A stretch of DNA of 64,000 bases from Halochromatium roseum (GCF_016653315.1 NZ_NHSH01000048.1:1225-65224), one strand, 5' to 3'. Positions 30,626 to 40,184 are shown, counted from the stretch's first letter. The notes: generated from the letters alone by a model not told the origin. A program made the numbers and translations.

Positions 30626-32218
30626 ATGTTGAGATCGATGATCTCAAGGATGCTGACAAAGCTGATAGCGTACCGACCAGCGTCGCTACCCCTAGCATCA
30701 GGCAGTTCACCACTCACCACTCACCACTCACCACTCACCACTCACCACTCACCAACCAACCGGCCCATGGACCTGAGCCACCTCTTATCCGACCTCTGGA
30801 TCATCAGCTTTCTCGGCCTACAGTCGGCCGCGGTGATCCTGACCACCACGCATCTGGTCCTCAGCAACCGCGATGTGCCCTCGACCGTGGGCTGGACCGG
30901 GTTGGTGCTGCTGACGCCCCTGGTCGGCGTGGCGCTCTACTGGGTATTCGGCATCAATCGGATTCAGCGCAAGGCGCATCGGCTGCGGCCGGAGACCTCG
31001 ATCCTGAGCGATGAGGCCAGCGTGCGCGCCGAGCAACGCGCCCATCGCCTGCTCGCGAGCCGCTTCCCGGGACTCATCCCGCTTGGGCATCTGGGCGATG
31101 AGTTGACCTACTCGGTGCTCGAGTCCGGTAATCGGCTGACACCACTGGTCAATGGCGATGCGGCCTATCCACAGATGCTCAGTGCGATCGATGGCGCGCA
31201 GCGCAGCGTCGCGCTCTCGACCTACATCTTCGATAACGACTTCGCCGGCCGCTTGTTCATCAACGCGCTGCAGCGGGCGCAGCAGCGCGGTGTCCTGGTG
31301 CGGGTGCTGATCGATGGTGCCGGTCAATGGTACAGCCGCCCGCATACACCCAAGGTCCTGCGCCAGCTTGGCATCCCGACCGGGGTCTTTCTCGAGTCCG
31401 CGCTGCCGATCCGTAACCCGTACCTGAACCTGCGCAATCACCGCAAGATCCTGGTAGTCGATGGACGCTTAGGCTTCACCGGCGGGCTCAATCTGCGCGA
31501 AGGCTGTCTGCTCGAGCGCAATCCGCCGAATCCCGTGCAGGATCTGCATTTCAAGGTCGAAGGGCCGGTGGTGCGCGGCTTGATGGATACATTCGGGCTC
31601 GACTGGGCCTTCACCACTGGCGAGCGGCTTGGTGGCGATGACTGGTACCCAGTGTTGGAGTCGGTCGGCGACAGCATTGCGCGCTGCGTGCCAGATGGTC
31701 CGGACGAAGACTTCGACGTGCTGCGCCGTTTGATCATGGGCGCGCTCGCCCATGCGCGGCAGCGGGTGCGGATCATCACGCCCTATTTTCTGCCGGATCT
31801 GACCTTGATGGCGGCGCTCAATGTCATCGCGATGAGCGGGGTCGAGGTGCAGATCCTAGTCCCACAGCGCAACAACCTGCGCTTCGTGCAATGGGCGGCT
31901 GAAGCCCAGGCCGAGCAGATCCTCGAAGGCCGCAGCCGCATCTTCGCCACCCCGCCGCCGTTCGACCACAGCAAGCTGATGCTCATCGACGATGCTTGGT
32001 GCTTCTTCGGCTCGGCGAACTGGGACCCACGCAGCCTGCGCTTGAACTTCGAGCTGAATATCGAATGCTACGACTCCGCGCTGGCACGTCGCCTCCATGC
32101 GTTGGTTGATGAGAAACTGGCGAGTGCAATCGAGATCCACGCCGCCGATATGCGCGCCCGAACGCTGCCAGTTCGGCTGCGCGATGGCTTCGCGCGCTTG
32201 CTCACGCCTTATCTTTGA
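30626..32218 (+). CDS. cls: Cardiolipin synthase-type phospholipase D enzyme
   Basis: Two HKD motifs, NHRKILVVDGRLGFTGG and FDHSKLMLIDDAWCFFGSAN, mark a PLD-superfamily cardiolipin synthase, with two N-terminal transmembrane helices (LWIISFLGLQSAAVILT, VGWTGLVLLTPLVGVALYW). ATG 30626 follows a good AGGGG ribosome site. ATG 30767 matches the usual N-terminus but has no visible Shine-Dalgarno. The 47 codons between the two starts contain a heptanucleotide repeat read as SPLTTHH units. I annotate the longer form; which start is used decides whether the repeat is coding. Confidence 0.85.
   Translation: MLRSMISRMLTKLIAYRPASLPLASGSSPLTTHHSPLTTHHSPTNRPMDLSHLLSDLWIISFLGLQSAAVILTTTHLVLSNRDVPSTVGWTGLVLLTPLVGVALYWVFGINRIQRKAHRLRPETSILSDEASVRAEQRAHRLLASRFPGLIPLGHLGDELTYSVLESGNRLTPLVNGDAAYPQMLSAIDGAQRSVALSTYIFDNDFAGRLFINALQRAQQRGVLVRVLIDGAGQWYSRPHTPKVLRQLGIPTGVFLESALPIRNPYLNLRNHRKILVVDGRLGFTGGLNLREGCLLERNPPNPVQDLHFKVEGPVVRGLMDTFGLDWAFTTGERLGGDDWYPVLESVGDSIARCVPDGPDEDFDVLRRLIMGALAHARQRVRIITPYFLPDLTLMAALNVIAMSGVEVQILVPQRNNLRFVQWAAEAQAEQILEGRSRIFATPPPFDHSKLMLIDDAWCFFGSANWDPRSLRLNFELNIECYDSALARRLHALVDEKLASAIEIHAADMRARTLPVRLRDGFARLLTPYL
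30707..30754 (+). repeat. Heptanucleotide simple sequence repeat (TCACCAC)x6.9
   Basis: Six full copies of TCACCAC plus six more bases, inside the 5' end of the cls reading frame and 12 bp before the alternative ATG 30767. Seven is not a multiple of three, so a gain or loss of one unit would shift the frame started at 30626. Confidence 0.95.
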
Positions 32219-32326
32219 AGCGATGCGCTGGGTTCCTCAACCTTGCTATCGTTGATGCAGTAGACTCTGCCGTCTTGCTCGCTCGCTTGCTTGCAGATTT
32301 GAGATTCGTCTCTGGGAGCCATCAAT

Positions 32327-32764
32327 ATGCTGACCCGCCTAGACACCATCACCCTGCAGACCACCGCGCCGATCCAACTCATCGACATCACTGAACAACT
32401 GCGCGAATGCTGCGCGCGCAGCGGGGTGCGCAATGGACTGGTGACGCTGCTCTCGCGCCATACCACGGCCGCGATCTGCCTCAATGAGCGCGAGACCCAG
32501 CTGCAGCGCGACATGGTGACCTTTCTCAAGCGCTTGGTGCCGCGCGATGGCGACTATCTGCACAACCTGGCGCCGGTCGATGATCGCGACAACGCCCATG
32601 CACATCTGATGGCCTTGTTCACCAATGCCTCCGAGACCATCCCGATCGCCGACGGCGAGCTGTTGCTCGGTAGCTGGCAGTCGGTGTTCTTCGTCGAGTT
32701 GGATGGGCCGCGGCCGGAGCGCGCGGTGACCTTGCAGTTCCTTGGCCAGGCCGCGGAGGATTGA
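32327..32764 (+). CDS. YjbQ-family protein (UPF0047)
   Basis: 145 residues. Signature elements: VTLLSRHTTAAICLNE (the conserved SxHTTA motif), NAHAHLMALF and LGSWQSVFFVELDGPR. YjbQ proteins have reported thiamine-phosphate synthase-like activity but no settled role. The gene ends 6 bp before the RuBisCO-like gene, so the pair is probably co-transcribed. Confidence 0.9.
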   Translation: MLTRLDTITLQTTAPIQLIDITEQLRECCARSGVRNGLVTLLSRHTTAAICLNERETQLQRDMVTFLKRLVPRDGDYLHNLAPVDDRDNAHAHLMALFTNASETIPIADGELLLGSWQSVFFVELDGPRPERAVTLQFLGQAAED

Positions 32765-32770
32765 GCGATC

Positions 32771-34063
32771 ATGAAAGCCGCTGATATCGACGGTTTCTAC
32801 AGCGATGCGTCCGCGCTCGACGCCGAGGCGCATCTGATCCTCGACTATCGCATCGAGTGCCAGGGCGATCCACGGGTTGCCGCCGCGCATCTGTGCAGCG
32901 AGCAGTCGACCGCGCAATGGCGCCGGGTCGATGTCGATGAAGACTATCGCCCGCGCTTCGCCGCCAAGGTGCTGGATCTCGAGGTCGAGGCCGAGCAGTC
33001 GGGCACCAGCTATCCGCTGCTGCCGCCGGTTGAGGGTCCGGTGAGCGTCTGTCGCGTCCGCATCGCGCATCCGCATGCGAACTTTGGCCCGCGCATCCCG
33101 AATCTGCTCAGTGCGATCCTTGGCGAAGGCCCCTTCTTTGCCCCCGATGTGCCGCTGATCAAGCTGCTGGATATCCAGTTTCCCGATGTGTTTCTCGCCG
33201 CATTCCAGGGGCCTCAGTTTGGGCTGCAGGGGCTAAGGGCGCTCTGGCGGGTGCGCGATCGTCCGTTCTTCTTCGGCGTGATCAAGCCCAACATTGGCTT
33301 GGCGCCAGAGCCCTTTGCCGAACTCGGCCATCAGGCCTGGCTTGGCGGGCTGGATATTGCCAAGGATGACGAGATGCTGGCCGATCCCGACTGGTCGCCG
33401 ATCGCGCGCCGTTCGGCGCTGCTGGGTGCCGCGCGGCTAGAGGCCGAGCAGGCGACCGGCGAGCCCAAGGTCTATCTCGCCAACATCACCGATGAGGTCG
33501 ACCGGCTGCTGCCGCTGCACGATCTGGTGGTGGCCAATGGCGCCAACGCGGTGATGGTCAATGCACTGCCGACCGGGCTGAGCGCGGTACGCATGCTGCG
33601 CAAGCAAGCCCAAGTCCCGCTGGTGGCGCACTTTCCGTTGATCGCCGCCTCGAGCCGGCTGCCTTATTTCGGGGTGCATACAAGGGTTTGGACCAAGTTG
33701 CAGCGTCTGGCCGGATTCGATGTCATCATCATGCCCGGCTTTGGCCCGCGGATGATGACGGCGGAAGATGAGGTGCTTGAATGTCTTGCCGCCTGCGTCG
33801 AGCCGATGGGGCCGATCAAGCCCTGTCTGCCGGTACCGGGCGGCAGTGATTCAGCGGTGACCTTGCCCGGGGTGCATCGGCACGTCGGCAATGCCGATTT
33901 CGGCTTTGTTCCAGGGCGTGGGGTGTTCAGCCATCCGATGGGGCCGCGCGGCGGAGCAGCGAGCTTAAGGCAAGCCTGGGATGCGATCGCCGCTGGCGTG
34001 CCGCTTGCTGAGCATGCCGCTCAGCATCCAGAGCTGGCGGCTGCAATTGATGCGTTTGGATGA
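32771..34063 (+). CDS. RuBisCO-like protein (type IV)
   Basis: 430 residues, RuBisCO large-subunit fold. Around residue 172 the protein reads [12 protein letters not shown]. The first active-site lysine is kept, but the second (Lys in KPKLGL of true RuBisCO) is replaced by Asn. The metal-binding segment [10 protein letters not shown] (around 193) keeps the carbamylatable Lys and both acidic ligands. Loop 6 is not RuBisCO-like. This pattern fits form IV RLPs, which enolise sulfur-containing sugar phosphates rather than fix CO2; the closest group is likely the photosynthetic-bacterial RLPs linked to sulfur metabolism. The substrate is not visible from sequence. Confidence 0.88.
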   Translation: MKAADIDGFYSDASALDAEAHLILDYRIECQGDPRVAAAHLCSEQSTAQWRRVDVDEDYRPRFAAKVLDLEVEAEQSGTSYPLLPPVEGPVSVCRVRIAHPHANFGPRIPNLLSAILGEGPFFAPDVPLIKLLDIQFPDVFLAAFQGPQFGLQGLRALWRVRDRPFFFGVIKPNIGLAPEPFAELGHQAWLGGLDIAKDDEMLADPDWSPIARRSALLGAARLEAEQATGEPKVYLANITDEVDRLLPLHDLVVANGANAVMVNALPTGLSAVRMLRKQAQVPLVAHFPLIAASSRLPYFGVHTRVWTKLQRLAGFDVIIMPGFGPRMMTAEDEVLECLAACVEPMGPIKPCLPVPGGSDSAVTLPGVHRHVGNADFGFVPGRGVFSHPMGPRGGAASLRQAWDAIAAGVPLAEHAAQHPELAAAIDAFG

Positions 34064-34157
34064 GCGTCTATTATTGATTGATGTCTCGGTGGGCGGGTGG
34101 TGCCTGTCGATGCAAGCGTTTAACACAAATCATCGCGCCATTTTCGGGGTATAGGTC

Positions 34158-34403
34158 ATGGCAACTGGATTACTAGGGCGACTGCGATCTGAAGTGCTCG
34201 GCTTGTCTCTGGCCGACCGGGCCGCTTTAGCTCACGAACTGATTAAGAGCCTCGACGGCGTTGAAGATCATCCGGTCGCGGTGGCTGAGGCTTGGGATCG
34301 GGAGATCGTGCAGCGGATCGATGACATTGATGGTGGTCGCGCGGAGTTCTTGGACCGCGCGGCCTTTCAGAGGAGGATGCAGTCAAGGCTTGCGAGGGAT
34401 TGA
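34158..34403 (+). CDS. Addiction-module antitoxin
   Basis: 81 residues, of the small 'addiction module component' family: the LSLADRAALAHELIKSLDG and EAWDREIVQRIDDIDGGRAEF segments are typical. It precedes the ParE/RelE-type toxin with a TGATG overlap. Antitoxins of this kind normally bind the toxin and the operon promoter. Confidence 0.82.
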   Translation: MATGLLGRLRSEVLGLSLADRAALAHELIKSLDGVEDHPVAVAEAWDREIVQRIDDIDGGRAEFLDRAAFQRRMQSRLARD

Positions 34404-34717
34404 TGCGCCGCGTCAAGCTCTTGGAGGTTGCTGCAGCGGAAGCGAGTGCAGCAGCTGCCTGGTACGAGCGTGAACGCTCCGGGCTTGGAGCGGAATTTGC
34501 CGCTGCTGTTGAGGCGGTCCTTGATCTGCTCGAAGATGAGGCGACGCCGCTTTTGCCAATGCCTGCTGAAGCGGGCACTCGTGGAGCCAAGCGGTTGATG
34601 CTTGAACGGTTTCCTTATGATGTCGTCGTGATCGAGCGTGATGCCGAGCACATCGTCGTGGCGATCGCTCACCAGGCACGTAAGCCCGGTTACTGGCGGG
34701 AACGAGAGTGCATCTGA
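34403..34717 (+). CDS. RelE/ParE-type toxin
   Basis: 104 residues from ATG 34403, which overlaps the antitoxin stop. Features of the ParE-like fold: AAAEASAAAAWYERERSGLGAEF at the start, then RLMLERFPYDVVVIER and VVAIAHQARKPGYWRER at the end. Whether it poisons gyrase (ParE) or cuts mRNA (RelE) cannot be told by eye. Confidence 0.8.
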   Translation: MRRVKLLEVAAAEASAAAAWYERERSGLGAEFAAAVEAVLDLLEDEATPLLPMPAEAGTRGAKRLMLERFPYDVVVIERDAEHIVVAIAHQARKPGYWRERECI

Positions 34718-34781
34718 GAGAAGCACCGCGCGGCGCCCGCGCTAGCGGACGCCCCGCGAATTGGGCAGCCTCTCAGTCGAA

Positions 34782-35990
34782 TCAGCTCGCGTGCGCTGTG
34801 ATTGGCTGCACGGATTTCCGCAACAGCTTGCGATTGAGCTTGAGCAGGGTCTCAAGACTCTTCCACTGCACCAACACCAGCGGCACCATCAGCACGAAGA
34901 AGGCCGGGGTCAGTGGGGTGACGATGTCGTTGCCAACCAGGCCGAACATGATCCAGAACCAGCCGAAGACGAAGAAGGCGACGCCGGGGCAGATCAGGCT
35001 ATAGGCACCGGGGCTGTATTGATCACCGTGCAGATAGTCGCGGAAGTAACCGAGCCGGCGCATCACCACGTAGCCAAGCAGGCCGAACAGGATCTCCAGT
35101 GAGAGGATGATCGAGGTCAGCACGAACAGTGCGGGCTTTTGCACCTCCAGATCGAAACCATGCTGTAGGCCCATGATCAGCCGCATCAGGGTGATGCCGG
35201 ACAGGGTCAGGATCGGGATCAAGATCCACAGGCTCGGCGAGGCACTGGGGCTGAGGCCATGGCGAAACATCGAGTTGACGCCGACCACCAGCTTGACCAC
35301 TCCCAGCAAGGCCGAGAGACTGAGGAAGAAGATCGCGAAGAACAGCCCGATGGCGTTGATGAGCTGATTCTGGCTCATCGCGCCGGGTGCGGCGAAGGCG
35401 ACCGCGATCATCGCGAAGGCGAAGATCGGCATCATCTGGCCAAGGTTGGCATTGCCAATGAAATCAAAGGAGCCGGTCACCATCAGCCGCGCCAGGTAGC
35501 GACCGTACATGCGCAGCGCCACCGCGCCGATCAGGATCAGCACCAGGAGCACGCCGGGGAACAGGTACTCGGCGATCTCCCAGAGTCCGGGGATGGTCGC
35601 CGCGCCGACCGCGAACAGGACGTTGATGGTCATGGTCAGGGTCAGTGGGATGGCCATCAGCGCCACGTCCTTGTTACCAGACTGCAACTGCTCATCGCTG
35701 ATCGAGCGCCGCCAGCGCCGATAGCGCAGCAGGTTCCAGACCAACAGGCGGACATGCATCACCGCCATGATCAGCATGCCGCTGATGCCGAGGATGATCA
35801 GCGGGCGCAGCCAATCCGCGCCGTCGGCCCAGAGCGCGAGCAGATGCTTGGCGGTGACCACCGGTGCGTCTGGGTGTGGCACCAGGAACATGAAGTAGAG
35901 GAAGAAGGTGACGGTCAGGCCACCGGCGCCGAGCGCGGCAAGGAAGTACAGCGGGTGATAATCCAGCCGCGAGGTCGAGGTCTCAGTCAT
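34782..35990 (-). CDS. Polytopic membrane protein divergent from sulfite dehydrogenase
   Basis: 402 residues with about ten hydrophobic helices, for example FLAALGAGGLTVTFFLYFMF, LIILGISGMLIMAVMHV, GVLLVLILIGAVAL and PALFVLTSIILSLEILF. No family is certain; the size and helix count are compatible with a TDT/SLAC1-like anion transporter. It is divergent from the sulfite dehydrogenase genes across a 266-bp shared promoter region, so export of sulfite or sulfate, or a membrane partner, is a reasonable guess. Confidence 0.55.
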   Translation of the reverse strand: MTETSTSRLDYHPLYFLAALGAGGLTVTFFLYFMFLVPHPDAPVVTAKHLLALWADGADWLRPLIILGISGMLIMAVMHVRLLVWNLLRYRRWRRSISDEQLQSGNKDVALMAIPLTLTMTINVLFAVGAATIPGLWEIAEYLFPGVLLVLILIGAVALRMYGRYLARLMVTGSFDFIGNANLGQMMPIFAFAMIAVAFAAPGAMSQNQLINAIGLFFAIFFLSLSALLGVVKLVVGVNSMFRHGLSPSASPSLWILIPILTLSGITLMRLIMGLQHGFDLEVQKPALFVLTSIILSLEILFGLLGYVVMRRLGYFRDYLHGDQYSPGAYSLICPGVAFFVFGWFWIMFGLVGNDIVTPLTPAFFVLMVPLVLVQWKSLETLLKLNRKLLRKSVQPITAHAS

Positions 35991-36256
35991 GGTACAACTC
36001 CGATCGAAAGGGATTGCGGACAGTATTTAAGTATCCTCTAATTTTCTCATTGATCAATCGCAAGACAGGCTCAGGTTCCTTGCTAGCACGCGCGGTGAAA
36101 TCCGCGGGTCTTGACCCCAGTTCCAGCGTTCGCTACCGTCCGGCTTAGGTTAGGTTTTGACAATGATCAAGACTGGCTGATAAATCCCCGACAGGGGTGC
36201 CGACGGGCGCTGACAAGAAAAAACTGAACCACCAAAGACGCTGGAGCGATGGCGAG

Positions 36257-37570
36257 ATGAAAAAGACTGAGCCTAACCAGACAGAGCGTAATCTATTCGA
36301 GCTCTATGCAGAGGACCCGACCGAGGCCGATCGCATCGTCTTCGGGCGCGTCCCGAACGCCGACCGCCGCGGTTTTCTCAAGGGCGCCGGGCTGGCCACC
36401 ATGGCGGCCATGCTCGGCGGCTTCATTCCGTTCCATCGGAACATGCCGGCGGGGATGATCCCGGTCGCCTTGGCCGAGGAGGCCTTCTCGATCGAGGGCA
36501 AGGACGGACTCGTCGTACTCAATGATCGACCGCTCAACGCCGAGACCCCGGCGCATCTGCTCGACGATGCGGTGACCCCCACCGACCGCCATTTCATCCG
36601 CAACAATGGTCTGCCACCGGAAACGGTCGACGTCGACAGCTGGACCCTGACCATCGATGGCGAGGTCGACAAGCCGCTCGAGTTGTCGATCGCCGACCTC
36701 AAGAAGCAGTTCGAGGTCGTGACCCTGCAACTGCAACTCGAGTGTGGCGGTAACGGGCGCGCCGGCTTCGAGCCCAAGGCCAAGGGCAATCAGTGGACGG
36801 TTGGCGCCATTGGCTGCTCGAAATGGACCGGCGTTCGGCTGGCCGACGTCCTGAAAGCCGCTGGCGTCAAGGATACCGCGGTCTACACCGCCAACTTCGG
36901 GGCGGACACCCATCTCTCAGGGCAGGCGGACAAGCTGCCGATCTCCCGCGGCGTGCCGATCGCCAAGGCGATGAACCCCTACAACCTGATCGCCTTCGAG
37001 CAGAATGGTGCGCCGATGCATCCGATGAACGGCCATCCGCTGCGCCTGGTCATCCCCGGCTGGCCTGGTTCCTGCTCGCACAAGTGGCTGACGCGGGTGC
37101 AGATCCGTGATCAGGTCCACGACGGCGCCAAGATGACCGGCTCCTCCTATCGAGTGCCGCGTTACCCGGTGGCGCCTGGGCAGGAGGTGCCGGACGAGGA
37201 CTTCGTGATCATCGAGTCCTTGCCGGTCAAGTCCTTGATCACCTATCCGGAGAGCGGTACCGAGGTCTCCTCGTCGCATCCGGTAGCCTTGGTCCGTGGC
37301 CATGCCTGGGCGGGTGACAATAAGGTGTCGAAGGTGGAGATCTCGACCGACTTTGGCTCCACCTGGACCGAGGCCAGCCTGACCGAGCCGGTCAATGACT
37401 TCGCCTGGCAGCACTTCAGTGCCGATGTGCGCTTCCCAATGGCTGGCTACTACGAGGTCTGGGCGCGGGCCACCGATGATCAAGGCCGCGCGCAGCCCTT
37501 CGAGCCGGCCTGGAATCCCAAGGGCTATCTCAACAATTCCATCCACCGTGTCGCGGTGCGGGTGGTCTGA
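36257..37570 (+). CDS. SorA/SoxC-type sulfite dehydrogenase, molybdopterin subunit
   Basis: 437 residues from ATG 36257 (upstream codons lack a ribosome site). A Tat signal is present: DRRGFLKGAGLATMAAMLGG. The molybdenum ligand Cys sits in QLECGGNGR (about residue 165). Other family marks are MNPYNLIAFEQNGAPMHPMNGHP, RLVIPGWPGSCSHKWLTRVQ and the Ig-like dimerisation domain (from ~320; DFGSTWTEASL). The enzyme oxidises sulfite to sulfate in the periplasm and passes electrons to the cytochrome encoded next. SorA and SoxC are close relatives; the gene context (no soxD-like gene, no other sox genes) favours SorA. Confidence 0.85.
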   Translation: MKKTEPNQTERNLFELYAEDPTEADRIVFGRVPNADRRGFLKGAGLATMAAMLGGFIPFHRNMPAGMIPVALAEEAFSIEGKDGLVVLNDRPLNAETPAHLLDDAVTPTDRHFIRNNGLPPETVDVDSWTLTIDGEVDKPLELSIADLKKQFEVVTLQLQLECGGNGRAGFEPKAKGNQWTVGAIGCSKWTGVRLADVLKAAGVKDTAVYTANFGADTHLSGQADKLPISRGVPIAKAMNPYNLIAFEQNGAPMHPMNGHPLRLVIPGWPGSCSHKWLTRVQIRDQVHDGAKMTGSSYRVPRYPVAPGQEVPDEDFVIIESLPVKSLITYPESGTEVSSSHPVALVRGHAWAGDNKVSKVEISTDFGSTWTEASLTEPVNDFAWQHFSADVRFPMAGYYEVWARATDDQGRAQPFEPAWNPKGYLNNSIHRVAVRVV

Positions 37571-37664
37571 GCCGGGGTTGCCGGTGTGATCGCGCGCGCT
37601 GATCGCTTGGCGAGCTTGCGCGCGGTGGTCGGGGGTTGATCGAGCAGAGGGGGAAGATCAGAGC

Positions 37665-38582
37665 ATGCAGCGTTTTGTGTTAGGCCGCTGGCTGGCGGCC
37701 CTCGGCTTGGCCGGTCTCGGCGCCCTGAGTCAGGGCGCTGGCGCCGAAACCAAGCTCGACCCGATCACTCCGCGGCTGGCCGAGGCCGATGCGGCTCGGG
37801 GTGAGAAGGTCTTTCTACAATGCAAGGCCTGCCATGTCGCCGCGCCAGGAGCGGCGCCAACGGTTGGCCCGAACCTCTGGGGCGTGGTCGGTCGGCCGGT
37901 CGCCTCGCAGTCGGGTTTCGATTACACCGAGGGTCTACGCGCCATCGGCGGGGACTGGGATTTCGAGACCCTGAGCCGCTATCTGTTCGATCCAGCGGCG
38001 ATGGCGCATAACACGCGCATGGTGTTTGCCGGGGTCAAGTCGGCGCAGGAGCGCGCCGATCTGATCGCCTATCTGGCGACCCTGAGCGACACCGCCGTCG
38101 CCCTGCCGGAACCGCCCGAGCGCGAGGGACCGGCCTATGGTGGGCTGCCCGCCGGCGAGGGGCGCGAGGCGGTCTACTTCACCTGTCGCGCCTGTCATGC
38201 GCTTGAGCAGTTCACCGATCGCAAGAAGTCGCGCGATCAGTGGCAGGCGATCATCGAGCAGATGATCGCGGAAAAGGGCATGATCGCGCCGGAACACTGG
38301 GCGCGTGAACAGATGTTGAGCTACCTGTCGACCCACTTCGGCCAAGAAGAGAAGCGCAACTGGAGAGGGTTGCCTCCCGGCCCTGGCCGAGAGGAGGTCT
38401 ACTATACCTGCACCGCTTGTCATTCGATTCGCATGGTGACCCAGCAGGGTCTGAGCCGCGAACGCTGGGATGAGACCTTGGAGTGGATGGTCGAGGAGCA
38501 GGGGATGGCGGAGATTGAGGACCCCGCCGTGCGTGATCTGATCCTGGATTATCTAGCGACCCATTACGGTGGCGCGGGCTGA
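37665..38582 (+). CDS. Tri-haem cytochrome c, SorB-like electron acceptor
   Basis: 305 residues with a signal peptide (LAALGLAGLGALSQGAGAE). Three CxxCH sites: CKACH (~53), CRACH (~175) and CTACH (~248). The first domain is a class I cytochrome c (GPNLWGVVGRP, MVFAGV as axial Met). The other two domains are similar to each other (AxYFTCRACHALEQFTDRK / VYYTCTACHSIRMVTQQG), suggesting duplication. It lies 94 bp after the molybdopterin subunit and presumably accepts its electrons. SorB is normally mono-haem, so this three-domain version is unusual. Its 3' end overlaps the convergent ABC1-kinase gene by 30 bp. Confidence 0.8.
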   Translation: MQRFVLGRWLAALGLAGLGALSQGAGAETKLDPITPRLAEADAARGEKVFLQCKACHVAAPGAAPTVGPNLWGVVGRPVASQSGFDYTEGLRAIGGDWDFETLSRYLFDPAAMAHNTRMVFAGVKSAQERADLIAYLATLSDTAVALPEPPEREGPAYGGLPAGEGREAVYFTCRACHALEQFTDRKKSRDQWQAIIEQMIAEKGMIAPEHWAREQMLSYLSTHFGQEEKRNWRGLPPGPGREEVYYTCTACHSIRMVTQQGLSRERWDETLEWMVEEQGMAEIEDPAVRDLILDYLATHYGGAG

Positions 38583-39944
38583 ATCAGGCTCCAGCGACTC
38601 TGGCTCGACCAGGTAGGGCTCGAGCATCGCGCGCAGATCGACCTCGGCCCGCAGGCGCCGGCAGAGCATGAAGATGCCGGCGAACTTGCGCTGCAGGAAC
38701 ATGGTCGCCGGCTCCGGCATGTGGCTGAACTGCTTGTCTTGGAACATCTCCCGGCCACGCGCGAAAACCCGCTCGAACAGGGTCGAGTTGCCGAAGTCGT
38801 AAGGACCATCGCTGCTGATGACCTCGCCAGAGAGCGCGATCAGATCAATCAGCCGAGCGGCCTGCTCCTCAGCCACCTCGTCGCCGAGATAGCCCAGCGC
38901 AACCGCGCCCTGCCGCATCCCCGCTGGGTCAGCAGCCAGTGTCGCGCGGGCCAGCGCCCGATAGCCGTCGATCAGCGCCGGCGGCACCGCCTGGGTGGCG
39001 CCAAAATCGAGCAGGACGATGCGGCGCGACCCGGCATCGTAGAGGAAGTTGCCGAAGTTCGGATCAGTCTGCACCAAGGCGAAGTCGAACAGCTCGCGGA
39101 TCATTAGCCGCGACATCAGCGTGGCGACGCGATTGCGCTCGCCGCGGCTGTACTGGCTGTCGGTCAGTTGGTCGATCGACACGCCCTCGGCAAAGTCCAT
39201 CGCCAACACGCGCGAGGTCGAGAGATCCTCATGCACGGCGGGCACCAGGAAATCCGGATCATCGCCGATCAGCGCCCGATAGGCGCGCAGCGAGGCCGCC
39301 TCGGCCACATAATCGGCCTCCTCATGCAGTTGCTTGCGCGCCTCCTCGAGCATCGGCGTCGGGTCGAAGCCCTCCGGCATCATGCCGAAGTTGCGGCTCA
39401 GGAAGCTGAGATTGGCGATATCGCTATCGATGCTCTCGCGCACGCCCGGAAATTGCACCTTGAGCGCCAGGCGGCGACCATCGCGGGTCTCGGCGCGATG
39501 CACCTGGCCGATCGAGGCGGCGGCGATCGGCTGGAACTCGAAGCGTCTGAACTGCTTGTTCCAGTCCTTGCCCAGCTCGGCGCTGAGCACGCGATTGAGC
39601 TGGCTGAGCGGCATCGGCTCGGCGCGATCGCGCAGCGTGGCCATGATCTCGGCGGCCTCGGGGGTGAACACATCGGAGCCGTCCATCGACATCAACTGCC
39701 CCATCTTCATCACCGCCCCGCGCATGCGGGCCAGGCGATGGGTCAGGCGCTCGGTGGCCGCCGGACTCAGGCGGATGCGCTGGCCATCGCCCTCGCGGCT
39801 GCGGGCCAGCTCGATCATGCCGCGCAGGCCGATGCCGGCGGCGAAATCGGTGGTCGCGCGCCCCATGTGCCATAGGCGGCTCAGACGCTTGCTGGGAACC
39901 GAAAGCCCGGTTGTCGATGTTTTGCTCGCCATGGATGGCCTCAT
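38553..39944 (-). CDS. ABC1/UbiB-family atypical kinase
   Basis: 463 residues from ATG 39944 (or MASK at 39932). The family signature KxGQ is present as MKMGQLMSMDGSD (about residue 80), followed by PIAAASIGQVHRAETRDG (Ala-rich nucleotide loop), LALKVQFPGV, VLAMDFAEGVSIDQL, TDPNFGNFLYDAG (DxxxxN) and IVLLDFGAT (DFG). Relatives (UbiB, ADCK3) support ubiquinone biosynthesis. It is convergent with the cytochrome gene and not linked to ubi genes, so it may be an ADCK paralogue. Confidence 0.85.
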   Translation of the reverse strand: MRPSMASKTSTTGLSVPSKRLSRLWHMGRATTDFAAGIGLRGMIELARSREGDGQRIRLSPAATERLTHRLARMRGAVMKMGQLMSMDGSDVFTPEAAEIMATLRDRAEPMPLSQLNRVLSAELGKDWNKQFRRFEFQPIAAASIGQVHRAETRDGRRLALKVQFPGVRESIDSDIANLSFLSRNFGMMPEGFDPTPMLEEARKQLHEEADYVAEAASLRAYRALIGDDPDFLVPAVHEDLSTSRVLAMDFAEGVSIDQLTDSQYSRGERNRVATLMSRLMIRELFDFALVQTDPNFGNFLYDAGSRRIVLLDFGATQAVPPALIDGYRALARATLAADPAGMRQGAVALGYLGDEVAEEQAARLIDLIALSGEVISSDGPYDFGNSTLFERVFARGREMFQDKQFSHMPEPATMFLQRKFAGIFMLCRRLRAEVDLRAMLEPYLVEPESLEPDSARATVMGR

Positions 39945-40184
39945 AATCGGTATTATGTCGAGAGTTGTCGTAGTGGGTGCTCGACAATTAATGCACAAGC
40001 CTAACAGCGCCCATCATCGGTTGTAGATGACAGATCGCAGCCGAGGCTCGAGGCCCGATACCCGATGCCCTGATCCGATGCGCTCGCGTTGCCGCCTGAT
40101 GGACGTTGCCGGCTGATGGACGCTGCCGCCTGATGGACGCTGCCGCAATCGCAACCCCCCATGCCGATACGAGGACTACACCCG

